Positions 12,449-24,440 of a DNA stretch of 64,000 nucleotides are shown piece after piece. Each line of letters opens with the position of its first letter. Position 1 is the stretch's first letter. A program made the translations under genes and the position numbers. This stretch comes from Salinicoccus sp. Bachu38 (GTDB taxonomy: Bacteria > Bacillota > Bacilli > Staphylococcales > Salinicoccaceae): the NCBI RefSeq assembly GCF_038561955.2, contig NZ_CP138333.2, positions 1 to 64,000 on the forward strand, in the 5' to 3' direction. The notes beneath the pieces were generated by a model. It did not search any database, was not told the DNA's origin, and saw only the letters and a list, made by a program, of their open reading frames with translations.

Positions 12449-13677
12449 ACGATATCATCATCAGAAATATAAAGGCACTCATCCTGCCGAAGAAAAGTGA
12501 TGGACCACTCAAAGGCAAGGAAATGGATGAACTGGAGATCATCGATCAGGCGATGATCGTCCTCAAGGATGGCAGGGTCGTCTACAGAGGGGAAGAAAAC
12601 GATGAATACGAAGCCTCGGAAATCATCGATGCCGGCGGCATGATCGCCTCCCCTGCCCTCGTCGATCCGCATACGCATGTGGTGCATGGGGGCTCACGAG
12701 AGCATGAAATGGCGCTCAAGCGCCAGGGCGTCGACTATTTGAAGATCCTTGAACAGGGCGGCGGTATATTGAATACAGTCGAGCAGACGCGGAAAGCGAC
12801 ACATCAGGAACTGCTGGATAAGGCATCGAAGAACATCACCCGCATGATCCAGCATGGTGTGCTCACCATCGAAAGCAAGAGCGGCTACGGACTGGATCGT
12901 GAAAATGAGCTGAAGCAGCTTAAAGTTTCCCGGGAAATATCCAAGAAATTCCCCATTACGATGCGGCATACCTTCCTTGGTCCGCACGCAATCCCGAAAG
13001 GCACCGATGGTGAGGCCTTCCTTGATGACATGATCGAACTGCTGGATGAAGCGAAAGACTATGCCGATTTTGCGGACATCTTCTGTGAGACGGGCGTCTT
13101 CACAATCGAACAGTCGAGAAGGTATATGAAAGCTGCAAATGAGAAAGGGATGAAAGTCAAAATCCATGCGGATGAAATCGATCCGCTCGGCGGGCTGGAA
13201 TTGGCCCTCGAACAGGATGCCATCAGTGCCGACCACCTCGTCGCCGCAAGTGATGCAGGCAAAAGGATGCTACAGGACAGTGGTACGGTTGCGGTACTCC
13301 TCCCGGGGACAACCTTCTATCTTGGGAAAGATAAGTATGCTGATGCCCGGGGAATGATTGAACAGGGCGGTGCTGTAAGCCTTGCGACCGACTACAACCC
13401 GGGCAGCTGTGTGACGGACAATCTCCAGATGATCATGGCGATTGCGAGCCTGAAGCTGAAGATGACGCCGAACGAGATCTGGAACGCTGTGACGGTGAAT
13501 GCGGCCCACGCCATCGGTGCGGATTCAGGGACGCTGGAAGCGGGAGATTCTGGAGATATAGTGCTTTGGGATGTGCCAAACCATGAATATGTCCCCTACC
13601 ACTACGGCGTCAACCATGCGCATACGGTCATTGCCGAAGGCAAAGTCGTATATGAGCGTCCAGGTCTTACCCTGTAG
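12445..13677 (+). CDS. hutI: Imidazolonepropionase
   Basis: Amidohydrolase that opens imidazolone propionate to N-formimino-glutamate. The 410 residues contain the metal-binding [10 protein letters not shown] near 74, later metal-ligand histidines in [10 protein letters not shown] and ISADHLVAA, and the catalytic [10 protein letters not shown] region. ATGA overlaps the hutU stop. This is the last hut gene here: no formiminoglutamase (hutG) or histidine permease (hutM) follows, so the final step must be encoded elsewhere. No clear terminator follows; the serS promoter begins nine bases after the stop. Confidence 0.96.
   Translation: MNDIIIRNIKALILPKKSDGPLKGKEMDELEIIDQAMIVLKDGRVVYRGEENDEYEASEIIDAGGMIASPALVDPHTHVVHGGSREHEMALKRQGVDYLKILEQGGGILNTVEQTRKATHQELLDKASKNITRMIQHGVLTIESKSGYGLDRENELKQLKVSREISKKFPITMRHTFLGPHAIPKGTDGEAFLDDMIELLDEAKDYADFADIFCETGVFTIEQSRRYMKAANEKGMKVKIHADEIDPLGGLELALEQDAISADHLVAASDAGKRMLQDSGTVAVLLPGTTFYLGKDKYADARGMIEQGGAVSLATDYNPGSCVTDNLQMIMAIASLKLKMTPNEIWNAVTVNAAHAIGADSGTLEAGDSGDIVLWDVPNHEYVPYHYGVNHAHTVIAEGKVVYERPGLTL
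12925..12938. other. Noc-type binding site inside hutI
   Basis: GTTTCCCGGGAAAT matches the palindromic Noc site ATTTCCCGGGAAAT at 13 of 14 positions. Noc is the nucleoid-occlusion paralogue of ParB in Bacillus and Staphylococcus, and its sites are spread around the origin-proximal chromosome. It lies within coding sequence. The match is seen; occupancy is inferred. Confidence 0.5.
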
Positions 13678-13685
13678 GCAGTACC

Positions 13686-13714
13686 TTGCATTTTCAGGAT
13701 ATTCATAATAGAAT
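13686..13714 (+). promoter_or_regulatory. serS promoter
   Basis: TTGCAT (13686-13691), exactly 17 bp, then TAGAAT (13709-13714): a good sigma-A promoter at the right distance to start the T-box leader near 13721. Confidence 0.68.
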
Positions 13715-13724
13715 AGTACCAAGC

Positions 13725-15241
<1,517 letters not shown>

Positions 15242-15256
15242 TAAACAGTACTGGAT

Positions 15257-15285
15257 GCTCCTATTCGTTTAGGAGCTTTATTTTA
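15257..15285 (+). terminator. Terminator after serS
   Basis: GCTCCT (15257-15262) and AGGAGC (15271-15276) form a short stem with an eight-base loop, followed by TTTATTTTAT. Modest strength; some read-through into yybS is possible. Confidence 0.68.
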
Positions 15286-15304
15286 TGGTTGGAGGAGTGG
15301 AAAA

Positions 15305-16225
15305 TTGGATAAAAAAGTATCAATGCTTCAACTGATGCTCGTACTGCTTATTGTATTTGTGTTCATTACACTTGCCGACATCAGTCTGCTTTTCGGCGCG
15401 GTCCTGCTGCCGTTCGCCGTGTATTTCCTTGTTGACCTGAAACATCGGTCGAACTATCATTTTTGGCTGACATTCATCAGTTTCCTCATACCTGCAGTTC
15501 TGCTCCTGTCACCGGATGCATGGCTATGGTTTGTGGTATTATATATAGTGGCTACAGTAGTGCACCGCACACTGGAAAAAGAGGTGTCGCAGGAGCTTAC
15601 CCTCTTCTATGTGACATTTACACTGATGCTCGGCATCATTGGCGGATTGAACCTCCTGCAGGGTCTCGGATTCATCCAACCCCTCTCGAATATCTACCTG
15701 GACTTCCGCAACTGGTACATGGAACAGATTGAGATGTATGGCACGCTCGCGTCCTCCACATTTGACGCCGATATCATGCGTGCTTCCATGGATCAGATAT
15801 TCATCAATCTGCCTGCCTATGTCACGGTGATTTCGTTCATGCTTGCCCTCTACACTGTACTGATGCAGCGGGTTCTGTTCAAATCCTCGTCAATAAAGCT
15901 TTGGAATTACCGGTCATTCAAGGATTGGGCCTTCCCACGATTCATCCTATATTTATTTTTGATCGTGTTTATAGTATCATTTTTTACAACCGAGGGAACA
16001 ACCGCCCAATCGACAATGGGCAATCTGCTGGTCGTGCTTGAATGGGCCATCTTCCTCCATGGTCTCAGCTTCAGCTATTTCTTCTTCAGGGAAAAGAACC
16101 TGAATATGGTGCTTTCCATACTGCTGCTGGTTCCATTGGCGATCCTAAGGCCGCTCACACTATTGATCGGCATATTTGAAATGATCTTCAGGCTAAGGAC
16201 TCTACTACAGACGAAAAGGAAGTGA
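15305..16225 (+). CDS. yybS: YybS-like DUF2232 integral membrane protein
   Basis: A 306-residue, very hydrophobic protein with about seven or eight predicted membrane segments; it fits the DUF2232/YybS family found upstream of gdpP across Bacillales. The start is TTG with GGAGGAG about seven bases before it. The stop overlaps the possible GTG start of gdpP. Biochemical function is unknown. The conserved yybS-gdpP-rplI order suggests co-expression with cyclic-di-AMP turnover but does not prove a functional link. Confidence 0.88.
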   Translation: MDKKVSMLQLMLVLLIVFVFITLADISLLFGAVLLPFAVYFLVDLKHRSNYHFWLTFISFLIPAVLLLSPDAWLWFVVLYIVATVVHRTLEKEVSQELTLFYVTFTLMLGIIGGLNLLQGLGFIQPLSNIYLDFRNWYMEQIEMYGTLASSTFDADIMRASMDQIFINLPAYVTVISFMLALYTVLMQRVLFKSSSIKLWNYRSFKDWAFPRFILYLFLIVFIVSFFTTEGTTAQSTMGNLLVVLEWAIFLHGLSFSYFFFREKNLNMVLSILLLVPLAILRPLTLLIGIFEMIFRLRTLLQTKRK

Positions 16226-16230
16226 CGGGA

Positions 16231-18207
16231 ATGTATAATGTGCTGGACAAGAAAATGGTTTTCATACCTTTCGCCATTGCAGCATTTCATATTCTGGTAA
16301 TGAATATTTTTGTGCTGACGAACCATTTCAGAATTGGCCTGCTCTTTCTAATCGTAAGTACCATTCTCATGACACTTCTATTCATGTACCTCTACCGCTC
16401 TTTTGTCATCAATGAAAACAGGTTCCGCCAGATGGTGGTGGATATTGCCGGAAGCAAGCAGTATGCCATTGATGAATTGCCGATGGGGCTCATCATATTG
16501 AACGATGATGATGAAATCGAGTGGATGAACGACTATATGTGCAAGGAAATTTCGAAGGAAAATATGAGTGCGCCGATCAACCGGCTGTTCCCGAACATCA
16601 TGACGACACTGAAGGCGAATAACATCAGTACGACAGAATCGACATATAATGACAAATATTATAAAATCTATTGGGATGAAAAGCACCAGGCGCTTCATCT
16701 GATCGACATTACGAGTCAGCGCAATCGCGAGACGGAGCTTGAAGACAAGCAGCCGGTGCTCGGCATCCTGTTCCTTGATAACTATGATGAAGTGACGCAG
16801 AACATGAGCGAAGCCCTGAAAAGCGAGCTCAACAACAGCATTACGAACACGATCAACGAATGGGCCAACCGGCATCATATCTATATCCGCCGGTTCTCAC
16901 AGGACCGCTTCATCGTACTGCTGAATTCCAAGAGCCTGAAAGATATCGAGTCGACACGCTTCAACCTGCTCGATGAAGTACGGGACCGCTCGCAGGAGCT
17001 TGGAGCCCAGATCACCTTGAGCATCGGTATCGGGGAAGGTTCGGACGACTATATAGAAGTCGGCGAACTGGCCCAGTCGAGTCTTGACCTTGCCCTTGGA
17101 CGCGGCGGTGACCAGGTGGCCATCAAAGCAATGAATGGAAATGCCAGATTCTACGGCGGAAAGACTGATCCGATGGAGAAGCGGACGCGCGTGAAGGCGC
17201 GTGTCATCTCGCATGCCCTCAGGGATATCCTTCTAGAAGGGGACAATGTGCTCATCATGGGTCACAAGCATCCGGATATGGATTCATTGGGCTCGGCCAT
17301 CGGTGTCGCCAAAATTGCTTCGATGAATGGTATCGAGGCGCATATCGTACTGAATGATGAGGATATAGATGAAACATTGCAGCGTATGATGAAGGAGCTG
17401 CAGGAACGCGAAGATCTGATGGAGATGTTTGTGACTTCAGAAGAGGCCTGGGAGAAGATGAATCCAAGAACGACCGTCGTCGTTGTGGATACCCACCGCC
17501 CGAGCATGGTGCTCGACGAAGTGATTCTGAACAAGGCGACGCGGAAAGTCATCATCGACCACCACAGACGCTCCGATGACTTCATCTCCAATCCCCTGCT
17601 CGTCTATATGGAGCCATATGCTTCCAGCGCAAGTGAACTTGTGGCTGAGCTGCTTGAATACCAGAACAAGGAGAAGAAGCTCTCCCGCCTGGAAGCGACG
17701 ATCATGCTTACGGGAATCATCGTGGATACGCGGAACTATACGCTCCGTACAGGGTCGCGGACATTCGATGCTGCAAGCTTCCTGAGAAGCAACGGGGCCG
17801 ATCCGGTCCTCGCCCAGACATTCCTGAAGGATGATATCGATACGTACATCGCAAGAAGCGACCTGATCAAATCGGCTGAAATCATGGATAATGGCATTGC
17901 CATCGTCAAGGCTGACCAATCCATGACATATCACCCGGTCACCGTCGCCCAGGCGGCCGACCAGCTGCTGCAGATTGAAGGTGTCCAGGCCTCCTTCGTA
18001 ATGGCCACAAGGGAAGATGAATCCATCGGCATCTCCGCGCGCTCATTTGGCGAGATGAATGTACAGCTAGTGATGGAAGCCCTCGGCGGGGGCGGTCACC
18101 TGTCCAATGCAGCGACGCGTGTAACCGACAAGACAATGGACGAACTCTACGATGAGCTCGTCGAAGTGATAGATGAAATACTTTATAACAGGAGTGAAGC
18201 GGAATGA
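16231..18207 (+). CDS. gdpP: Cyclic-di-AMP phosphodiesterase GdpP
   Basis: Membrane-bound enzyme that hydrolyses c-di-AMP, the second messenger for potassium and osmolyte control. In order: two N-terminal membrane helices (about 8-53), a PAS-like region, a degenerate GGDEF domain, then the DHH domain with [13 protein letters not shown] (metal-binding DxD near 349-351) and IDHHRR, and the C-terminal DHHA1 part ending in [16 protein letters not shown] at 16222 is possible, but AGGA at 16217 is better spaced for the ATG at 16231. Since c-di-AMP restrains osmolyte import in related bacteria, it fits the betaine systems downstream. Its last four bases overlap rplI. Confidence 0.95.
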   Translation: MYNVLDKKMVFIPFAIAAFHILVMNIFVLTNHFRIGLLFLIVSTILMTLLFMYLYRSFVINENRFRQMVVDIAGSKQYAIDELPMGLIILNDDDEIEWMNDYMCKEISKENMSAPINRLFPNIMTTLKANNISTTESTYNDKYYKIYWDEKHQALHLIDITSQRNRETELEDKQPVLGILFLDNYDEVTQNMSEALKSELNNSITNTINEWANRHHIYIRRFSQDRFIVLLNSKSLKDIESTRFNLLDEVRDRSQELGAQITLSIGIGEGSDDYIEVGELAQSSLDLALGRGGDQVAIKAMNGNARFYGGKTDPMEKRTRVKARVISHALRDILLEGDNVLIMGHKHPDMDSLGSAIGVAKIASMNGIEAHIVLNDEDIDETLQRMMKELQEREDLMEMFVTSEEAWEKMNPRTTVVVVDTHRPSMVLDEVILNKATRKVIIDHHRRSDDFISNPLLVYMEPYASSASELVAELLEYQNKEKKLSRLEATIMLTGIIVDTRNYTLRTGSRTFDAASFLRSNGADPVLAQTFLKDDIDTYIARSDLIKSAEIMDNGIAIVKADQSMTYHPVTVAQAADQLLQIEGVQASFVMATREDESIGISARSFGEMNVQLVMEALGGGGHLSNAATRVTDKTMDELYDELVEVIDEILYNRSEAE

Positions 18208-18650
18208 AAGTGATTTTTCTGAATGACGTCAAGAATAAAGGCAAAAAAGGCGAAGTGAAAGAAGTCGCTACAGGATATGCACAGAACTTCCTGCTCAAGA
18301 AGGGGCTGGCTGAGGAAGCGACGCCGGCAAACCTGAAGAAACTGAAAGAACAGCAGGATAGAGAAGCGGAAAAGGCCCAGCAGGAGCTGGAAGAGGCGAA
18401 GGTGCTTAAAGAGGAGCTGGAACAGAAGGAAGTCGAAATCAAGACGAAATCCGGCGAGGATGGCCGCCTGTTCGGTTCCATCAGTTCAAAGCAGGTAGCG
18501 GAAGCCTACGATAAGCAGCATGGCATCAAGCTGGATAAAAGAAAGATCGACATGTCCCAGCCATTGAAGAGCCTTGGATACCATAAGATGAATGTGAAAA
18601 TTCATCCGGAAGTCCATGCAGAAATCAAGGTGCATGTTGTTGAGCAATAG
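18204..18650 (+). CDS. rplI: 50S ribosomal protein L9
   Basis: A 148-residue ribosomal protein with the N-terminal signature [28 protein letters not shown], a long charged connecting helix and the C-terminal rRNA-binding domain containing [12 protein letters not shown] overlaps the gdpP stop, and dnaC follows within 21 bases, the usual gdpP-rplI-dnaC operon. Confidence 0.98.
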   Translation: MKVIFLNDVKNKGKKGEVKEVATGYAQNFLLKKGLAEEATPANLKKLKEQQDREAEKAQQELEEAKVLKEELEQKEVEIKTKSGEDGRLFGSISSKQVAEAYDKQHGIKLDKRKIDMSQPLKSLGYHKMNVKIHPEVHAEIKVHVVEQ

Positions 18651-18671
18651 AAATCCAGGGAGGGATTGATT

Positions 18672-20060
18672 TTGGATATACATCAGCAGATGCCGCACAA
18701 TATGGAAGCGGAGCAGTCTGTCCTTGGTGCCATTCTGATCAATCCCGAAATTTTCATTTCCACAGCAGAAACGCTGGAGCCGGAAGATTTCTACCGTTCA
18801 GAACACCAGCACATCTACCGGGCAATGGGGATCTTGAGTGAAAACCATCAGAACATTGATGTGGTCACACTGATCAATCAGCTGAAGAGCATGGAAGTGC
18901 TCAATTCAGTCGGTGGTCCGAGATATCTGGCGGAACTCTCCAATGTTGTGCCGACGAGCCGCAACGTCGGTTTCTATGTGGATATCGTGGCGAGATACGC
19001 CCTCAAAAGGAAGCTGATCCAGACGGCTGAAGAGATTGCGAATGAAGGGTTTTCCGAGGAGGCGGATATCGAAGATCTCCTGACGGAGGCAGAATCAAGA
19101 ATCATGTCCATCTCCGAAAACCGGCGCAACGAAGGCTTCAAATCGATGAAATCCGTTGTGCATGAAGTGTATGAGCAGGTCGAGGCACGGGCCGGGCAGA
19201 CGGATACGACGACCGGAATCCCGACAGGCTACCGTGACCTTGATTTCATGACATCGGGCTTCAACCGGAATGACCTCATCATACTGGCCGCCCGTCCTTC
19301 CATGGGTAAGACGGCCTTTGCCCTGAATATTGCGGGACACGTCGGTACCTCTGCTGAAAAGCATACCGTAGCAATCTTCTCGCTGGAGATGGGGGCCGAT
19401 CAGCTGGTCTCCCGTATGATTTCAAGCCAGGGAATGATCGACGCGACGAAACTGCGTCAGGGGAATCTCAATCATGACGACTGGGATAACTTCACGACCG
19501 CCATCGGGAGTCTGGCAGAATCGAAGATATTCATCGATGATGCGCCGGGCATCCGGGTCAACGATATCCGTTCCAAATGCATGCGTCTGAAGCAGGAGCA
19601 TGGGCTTGATATGGTGATCATCGACTACCTCCAGCTGATCCAGGGGTCGAGCAATAAGAGAAGTGACAACCGTCAGCAGGAAGTTTCCGAAATCTCACGT
19701 ATGCTCAAAGCACTGGCACGCGAGATGGAATGTCCAGTCATCGCCCTGAGTCAGCTTTCAAGAAGTGTGGAAACACGCCAGGACAAGCGTCCGATGATGA
19801 GCGACCTGCGGGAATCCGGATCGATCGAGCAGGATGCCGACATCGTCGCCTTCCTCTACCGCGAGGACTACTATGTCCGGGGAGATGGCGAAGAGGACGC
19901 AGAAGGCGCCCAGAGGGAGCAGGATGAGATAGAAATCATCCTGGCCAAGCACAGGAATGGGCCGACGGGAACTGTAAAACTGATATTCAACAAATCCTAC
20001 AGCAGTTTCTTCGATCAGGATAACAGGGGATATGATGACGGTTATATCCCACCGAATTAA
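18672..20060 (+). CDS. dnaC: Replicative DNA helicase (DnaB-type)
   Basis: Hexameric helicase that unwinds the fork; named dnaC in Bacillus and dnaB elsewhere. The N-terminal primase-interacting domain starts with MPHNMEAEQSVLGAIL, and the RecA-like core has Walker A ARPSMGKTAFALN near 216 and the DYLQLIQG motif near 320. There is no ATG: a TTG at 18666 is only one base from the AGGGAGGG ribosome site, while the TTG at 18672 is seven bases away, so I use the latter (462 residues). Confidence 0.96.
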   Translation: MDIHQQMPHNMEAEQSVLGAILINPEIFISTAETLEPEDFYRSEHQHIYRAMGILSENHQNIDVVTLINQLKSMEVLNSVGGPRYLAELSNVVPTSRNVGFYVDIVARYALKRKLIQTAEEIANEGFSEEADIEDLLTEAESRIMSISENRRNEGFKSMKSVVHEVYEQVEARAGQTDTTTGIPTGYRDLDFMTSGFNRNDLIILAARPSMGKTAFALNIAGHVGTSAEKHTVAIFSLEMGADQLVSRMISSQGMIDATKLRQGNLNHDDWDNFTTAIGSLAESKIFIDDAPGIRVNDIRSKCMRLKQEHGLDMVIIDYLQLIQGSSNKRSDNRQQEVSEISRMLKALAREMECPVIALSQLSRSVETRQDKRPMMSDLRESGSIEQDADIVAFLYREDYYVRGDGEEDAEGAQREQDEIEIILAKHRNGPTGTVKLIFNKSYSSFFDQDNRGYDDGYIPPN

Positions 20061-20108
20061 ATTTACGAATGTTTTTATATGACCATTATAAAAACGTTCG
20101 TATTTTTA
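20061..20108 (+). terminator. Terminator after dnaC, overlapping PurBox-like repeats
   Basis: ACGAATGTTTTTAT (20065-20078) pairs with ATAAAAACGTTCGT (20088-20101), one G-T pair, followed by ATTTTTATT. The same arms contain two inverted CGAA motifs resembling PurR boxes (20061-20073 and 20093-20105, 10 and 11 of 13 consensus positions), 19 bp apart. Canonical PurBoxes are 16-17 bp apart, so PurR control of purA is only possible. Confidence 0.7.
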
Positions 20109-20137
20109 TTGCATTCATGCATTCTTATTGATAGAAT
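20109..20137 (+). promoter_or_regulatory. purA promoter
   Basis: TTGCAT (20109-20114), 17 bp, TAGAAT (20132-20137), 39 bp before the purA ATG and directly after the dnaC terminator. The same hexamers and spacing occur in the serS promoter. Confidence 0.62.
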
Positions 20138-20175
20138 GATTACGGTATTTCAATGAAAAAATTGGGGGCAAACAT

Positions 20176-21462
20176 ATGTCTGGAACAGTAGTAGTCGGAA
20201 CGCAATGGGGCGACGAAGGAAAAGGTAAAATCACAGACTTCCTGTCAGAAGACGCGGATATCATCGCGCGCTTCTCCGGAGGAAACAATGCAGGCCACAC
20301 CATCCAGTTCGGTGGCGAAACATACAAGCTGCATCTCGTACCTTCAGGTATATTCTATGATGATAAGATTTCATTGATCGGCAATGGTGTGGTCATCGAC
20401 CCGCTTTCCATCATCAAGGAACTTGATGGGCTAATCGAACGTGGCATATCCGTGGACAACCTGAGAATTTCAAACCGTGCACAGGTCATCCTCCCCTACC
20501 ACCTCCTGCAGGATGAATTGGAAGAGGAAGCCCGTGGGGACAACAAGATCGGTACGACGAAACGCGGCATCGGCCCATGCTACGTGGACAAGGTGCAACG
20601 GATCGGCATCCGCATGGCGGATCTGATAGATGAACCGGTGTTCAGAAAAAGGCTTGAAGAGAATCTCGAAATCAAGAACCATATGTTCAAAGCGCTGTAT
20701 GGCCGCGAAGGGTTCACTTTCGATGAAATCTTCGAATCCTACCAGAAAGCGGCCGAGCGTCTGGCACCTTACGTGACGGACACGGCAAAAGTGCTTGATG
20801 ATGCATTCCAGGCCAATCAGAAAGTGCTTTTTGAAGGAGCCCAGGGAGTCATGCTCGATATCGACCACGGTACATACCCGTTCGTCACGTCCAGCAACCC
20901 GGTTGCCGGCAACGTCACAGTCGGCTGCGGCGTCGGTCCGACATCCGTCAAAAGCATTGTCGGAGTATGCAAGGCCTATACTTCAAGAGTCGGTGATGGT
21001 CCATTCCCGACAGAATTGTTCGACGACAGCGGCGATCATATCAGGGAAGTCGGACGTGAATACGGAACGACAACCGGCCGTGCACGCCGTGTAGGCTGGT
21101 TCGACAGCGTTGTCGTCCGCCACTCGAGACGCGTAAGCGGCATCACCGACCTCTCACTCAACTCCATCGACGTATTGAGTGGACTTGATACGGTCAAGAT
21201 CTGTACAGCCTATGAGATAGACGGGAAAGAGATCACCGAATATCCGGCAACATTGGATGCACTCGAGCGTGCCAAGCCGATCTTCAAGGAAATGCCCGGA
21301 TGGCAGGAAGACATCACAGACGTGAAACGCATGGAAGACCTTCCGGACAATGCGAGAAACTACCTTGAAGAGATCGAACGGCTGACAGGTGTCAGTGTTT
21401 CCATCTTTTCGGTAGGACCTGACCGGAATCAGACGAATCTCCTGAAAGATTTCTGGAACTAG
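20176..21462 (+). CDS. purA: Adenylosuccinate synthetase
   Basis: GTP-dependent enzyme joining IMP and aspartate on the way to AMP. The 428 residues have the P-loop [10 protein letters not shown] near residue 12, [10 protein letters not shown] near 35-44, and the [13 protein letters not shown] block near 300. Standard length for the family. GGGGGC precedes the ATG weakly. It has its own promoter and terminator, so it is monocistronic. Confidence 0.98.
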   Translation: MSGTVVVGTQWGDEGKGKITDFLSEDADIIARFSGGNNAGHTIQFGGETYKLHLVPSGIFYDDKISLIGNGVVIDPLSIIKELDGLIERGISVDNLRISNRAQVILPYHLLQDELEEEARGDNKIGTTKRGIGPCYVDKVQRIGIRMADLIDEPVFRKRLEENLEIKNHMFKALYGREGFTFDEIFESYQKAAERLAPYVTDTAKVLDDAFQANQKVLFEGAQGVMLDIDHGTYPFVTSSNPVAGNVTVGCGVGPTSVKSIVGVCKAYTSRVGDGPFPTELFDDSGDHIREVGREYGTTTGRARRVGWFDSVVVRHSRRVSGITDLSLNSIDVLSGLDTVKICTAYEIDGKEITEYPATLDALERAKPIFKEMPGWQEDITDVKRMEDLPDNARNYLEEIERLTGVSVSIFSVGPDRNQTNLLKDFWN

Positions 21463-21463
21463 C

Positions 21464-21500
21464 AAATATCCTGTGGCGATCCGCCACAGGATATTTATTT
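21464..21500 (+). terminator. Strong terminator after purA
   Basis: A perfect 15-bp stem (21464-21478 with 21482-21496), a three-base loop ATC, and a T-rich tail. Confidence 0.93.
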
Positions 21501-21521
21501 TGATTAAAATTAAAATTTCAG

Positions 21522-21551
21522 TTGAAAATGAAATTTATATCATGCTATAAT
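21522..21551 (+). promoter_or_regulatory. Promoter of the tRNA-Glu/tRNA-Asp operon
   Basis: TTGAAA (21522-21527), an 18-bp spacer and TATAAT (21546-21551) with an extended -10 TGC directly upstream. It lies about 30 bp before tRNA-Glu, as expected for a strong stable-RNA promoter. Confidence 0.78.
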
Positions 21552-21582
21552 AACCTTTGTGTTCAGAGTCACCATCCAATGC

Positions 21583-21654
21583 GGCCCGTTGGTCAAGTGG
21601 TTAAGACACCGCCCTTTCACGGCGGTAACACGGGTTCGAATCCCGTACGGGTCA
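21583..21654 (+). tRNA. trnE: tRNA-Glu (anticodon UUC)
   Basis: 72 nt cloverleaf: acceptor GGCCCGT pairs with ACGGGTC, anticodon loop CTTTCAC with TTC, T-arm GGGTTCGAATCCC. The 3' CCA is not encoded. It sits between purA and walR as in staphylococci. Confidence 0.97.
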
Positions 21655-21674
21655 CTTACTAATATCATCACCAT

Positions 21675-21747
21675 GGTCCCGTGGTGTAGCGGTTAACATG
21701 CCTGCCTGTCACGCAGGAGATCGCGGGTTCGATTCCCGTCGGGACCG
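21675..21747 (+). tRNA. trnD: tRNA-Asp (anticodon GUC)
   Basis: 73 nt cloverleaf: acceptor GGTCCCG pairs with CGGGACC, discriminator G, anticodon stem-loop GCCTGTCACGC with GTC, T-arm GGGTTCGATTCCC. CCA is not encoded. Twenty bases after tRNA-Glu in the same transcript. Confidence 0.97.
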
Positions 21748-21756
21748 TACTTCGAG

Positions 21757-21788
21757 AGCTGTCAGCATACTATGCTGGGGGCTTTTTT
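21757..21788 (+). terminator. Terminator of the tRNA operon
   Basis: CAGCATA/TATGCTG within a longer imperfect stem opened by AGCT and closed by GGCT, followed by six T. Ends ahead of walR. Confidence 0.7.
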
Positions 21789-21881
21789 GTTATGGTGGAA
21801 TGGAAATAAGAATGGAAAAGTGATACATTTATAATGGATATGAGTATGGAAATAGGCACCTAAGGAAAGTGAGGGAATGAA

Positions 21882-22583
21882 ATGCCCAAGAAGATTGTCG
21901 TAGTGGATGACGAGAGACCCATCGCGGATATACTGGAATTCAACCTCGAGAAGGAAGGATATGAAGTGCATTGTGCCTATGATGGAATCGATGCACTGGA
22001 AATGATACTTGAAGTCGTGCCGGATATTGTATTGCTCGACATCATGCTGCCGGGGATGGATGGCATGGAAGTATGCCGGGAAGTCCGCAAGACGCACGAT
22101 ATGCCAATCATCATGCTGACAGCCAAAGATTCCGAAATAGATAAGGTGCTCGGTCTGGAACTGGGGGCCGATGACTATGTGACGAAGCCATTTTCGACAC
22201 GCGAACTGATTGCCCGGGTGAAAGCGAATCTGAGAAGGAAGAGCGACACCGGAACCAAGGACAAGGAGCCGGAAAACAACAACATCCAGATAAAGGACAT
22301 CACGATTCTTCCGGATTCCTATGCCATAAAGAAGCATGGCAAGGATATTGAACTCACCCACCGGGAATTTGAGCTGTTCAACTATCTGGCACAGCATCTC
22401 TCGCAGGTCATGACCCGGGAACATCTGCTTGAAACGGTATGGGGCTATGATTATTTCGGAGATGTGCGGACAGTCGATGTAACTGTAAGGCGCCTCAGGG
22501 AGAAGATCGAAGCGGATCCTTCCCATCCTGAATACCTCATGACAAGAAGAGGTGTCGGGTATTACATTCAAGGTGACGAATAA
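21882..22583 (+). CDS. walR: Response regulator WalR
   Basis: OmpR-class regulator of cell-wall metabolism, essential in most Firmicutes. Receiver domain with acidic pocket Asp9-Asp10, phospho-acceptor Asp53 in [10 protein letters not shown] and Lys in VTKPF; C-terminal winged helix from about 130 with the RRLREKIE recognition region. 233 residues, the normal length. GAGGGAATGA precedes the ATG. It heads a five-gene operon; a TATAAT at 21830-21835 is a possible promoter -10 without a clear -35. Targets in relatives are peptidoglycan hydrolases, of which SceD-like and CHAP genes occur in this window. Confidence 0.97.
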   Translation: MPKKIVVVDDERPIADILEFNLEKEGYEVHCAYDGIDALEMILEVVPDIVLLDIMLPGMDGMEVCREVRKTHDMPIIMLTAKDSEIDKVLGLELGADDYVTKPFSTRELIARVKANLRRKSDTGTKDKEPENNNIQIKDITILPDSYAIKKHGKDIELTHREFELFNYLAQHLSQVMTREHLLETVWGYDYFGDVRTVDVTVRRLREKIEADPSHPEYLMTRRGVGYYIQGDE

Positions 22584-22598
22584 AGGAGTTAACTTTTG

Positions 22599-24440
22599 AT
22601 GAAGCAGTTTTTCAGAAACTTGCAGTCTCTTCATATAAAGCTTGTTATCATATATGTACTCCTCATCGTCATCGGAATGCAGATCATCGGTCTGTATTTT
22701 ACGAATACGCTTGAGAAAGAACTGACCGGGAACTTTCAGGACAACATCGAGACCCAGGTGAGTCTCATAGATACAAGGATCAATGAACTCTACACAGAGT
22801 ATGGAGACGATAGTGAACAGTTCCGTGAAGAGATCCAGAGTCTGCTCTCCGACTATGGAAACAGGCCGGAAATCGAAGAAATCAGATATGTGAATTCTGA
22901 TAATGTCCTCGTGGGCACAAGCCGCATATCCAATGAATCGAGCATCGGTTCGAGGATCAATGCACCGCTCACTGAAGAATCAATCACCACCGGCACGCGC
23001 AATGAGGAAATCTACGTCGATGTGGAACAGAACCACCAGCGTGTCTGGCTGCTCAACCAGCCGGTGATACAGGACAACCAGATCCTCGGCGCCATATATA
23101 CGGCTTCGAATATAGAAACGGTATACCAGCAGCTGGAGGCGATCAACAACACCTTCATCATTGCCACTGTAATTTCATTGATCATCACGAGCATCCTCGG
23201 CATCTTCATTGCACGGACCATCACGAAGCCCATCACAGACATGCGGAACCAGGCGCTCCTCATGTCGGAAGGTGATTATACATCCCGCGTAAAAATCTAC
23301 AGCAGCGATGAAATCGGCGAGCTTGCAGGCTCCTTCAACATCCTCTCGAAGCGTGTGCAGGAAGCGCAGGCCAATACGGAGAGCGAGAAGAAGCGTCTCG
23401 ATTCCGTCATCACCCACATGTCGGATGGTATCATCGCTACGGACCGCAGGGGCCGCATACGGGTGGTCAATGAAATGGCTCTCGATATGCTCGGCATGTC
23501 GGGGAAGAATCTCCATGGTGAGGATATGCTGGAGCTTTTGAAGCTCGATGAGGAGATGGTGCTTGAAGACATCCAGGAGATGAATGAAAGCCAGCTGTTG
23601 TTCCTCGATCATGAGGAAGAAGAGACGACCATCCGGGTAAGCTTCTCGACGATTGTAAAGGACACCGGATTCATCAATGGCTATATCGCGGTACTTCATG
23701 ATGTAACCGAACAGGAACGTGTGGATAATGAGCGCAGGGAGTTCGTAGCGAACGTCTCCCATGAACTCAGGACCCCGCTCACTTCCATGAGAAGCTATAT
23801 CGAAGCCCTCCAGGAAGGGGCATGGAAGAATGAAAAGCTTGCACCGAAATTCCTGGGCGTGACACGCGAGGAGACGGATCGAATGATCCGCCTTGTGGAA
23901 GACCTACTGCAGCTTTCCAGAATGGATAATGAAGCAGAGGAGCTGGAACGTGAAATTGTCGATTTCAACCAGTTCCTGAATCGGATCATCGACCGTTTCG
24001 AGATGACGCACAAGGATGATGTGGAGTTTGTCCGCAACATCCCTCCCACTCCGATTTTCACGGAAATTGCCATGGACAAGATGGGACAAGTGCTTGATAA
24101 TGTCATCTCCAACGCCATCAAGTACTCGAACAACGACTACAAGAAAGTGGAGTTCCATGTGAAACAGAACCGCCTTTACAATAGAATGACAGTCCAGATC
24201 AAAGATAACGGACTCGGCATACCGGCGAGCAAGGTCGATCGCATATTCGAGCGGTTCTATCGTGTGGACAAGGGACGGGCCCGCAAAATGGGCGGCACCG
24301 GGCTCGGACTCGCCATTTCAAAGGAAATAGTGGAAGTGCATGATGGCAGGATATGGGCAAACAGTGTGGAGAACAAAGGCACGACGATATTCATCAATCT
24401 GCCATGCGAAACGCTTGAGGAGGATGATTGGGATGTATAA
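22599..24440 (+). CDS. walK: Sensor histidine kinase WalK
   Basis: Partner kinase of WalR. In order: membrane helix about 12-34, extracellular Cache-like sensor to about 180, second helix about 183-205, HAMP (from [10 protein letters not shown]), cytoplasmic PAS (about 260-370), dimerisation domain with His388 in [13 protein letters not shown], and the ATP-binding domain with NAIKYS and GTGLGLAIS. 613 residues. A TTG three bases upstream could also start it; both are in reach of AAAGGAG. It lies 15 bases after walR, and its end overlaps walH. Confidence 0.96.
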   Translation: MKQFFRNLQSLHIKLVIIYVLLIVIGMQIIGLYFTNTLEKELTGNFQDNIETQVSLIDTRINELYTEYGDDSEQFREEIQSLLSDYGNRPEIEEIRYVNSDNVLVGTSRISNESSIGSRINAPLTEESITTGTRNEEIYVDVEQNHQRVWLLNQPVIQDNQILGAIYTASNIETVYQQLEAINNTFIIATVISLIITSILGIFIARTITKPITDMRNQALLMSEGDYTSRVKIYSSDEIGELAGSFNILSKRVQEAQANTESEKKRLDSVITHMSDGIIATDRRGRIRVVNEMALDMLGMSGKNLHGEDMLELLKLDEEMVLEDIQEMNESQLLFLDHEEEETTIRVSFSTIVKDTGFINGYIAVLHDVTEQERVDNERREFVANVSHELRTPLTSMRSYIEALQEGAWKNEKLAPKFLGVTREETDRMIRLVEDLLQLSRMDNEAEELEREIVDFNQFLNRIIDRFEMTHKDDVEFVRNIPPTPIFTEIAMDKMGQVLDNVISNAIKYSNNDYKKVEFHVKQNRLYNRMTVQIKDNGLGIPASKVDRIFERFYRVDKGRARKMGGTGLGLAISKEIVEVHDGRIWANSVENKGTTIFINLPCETLEEDDWDV

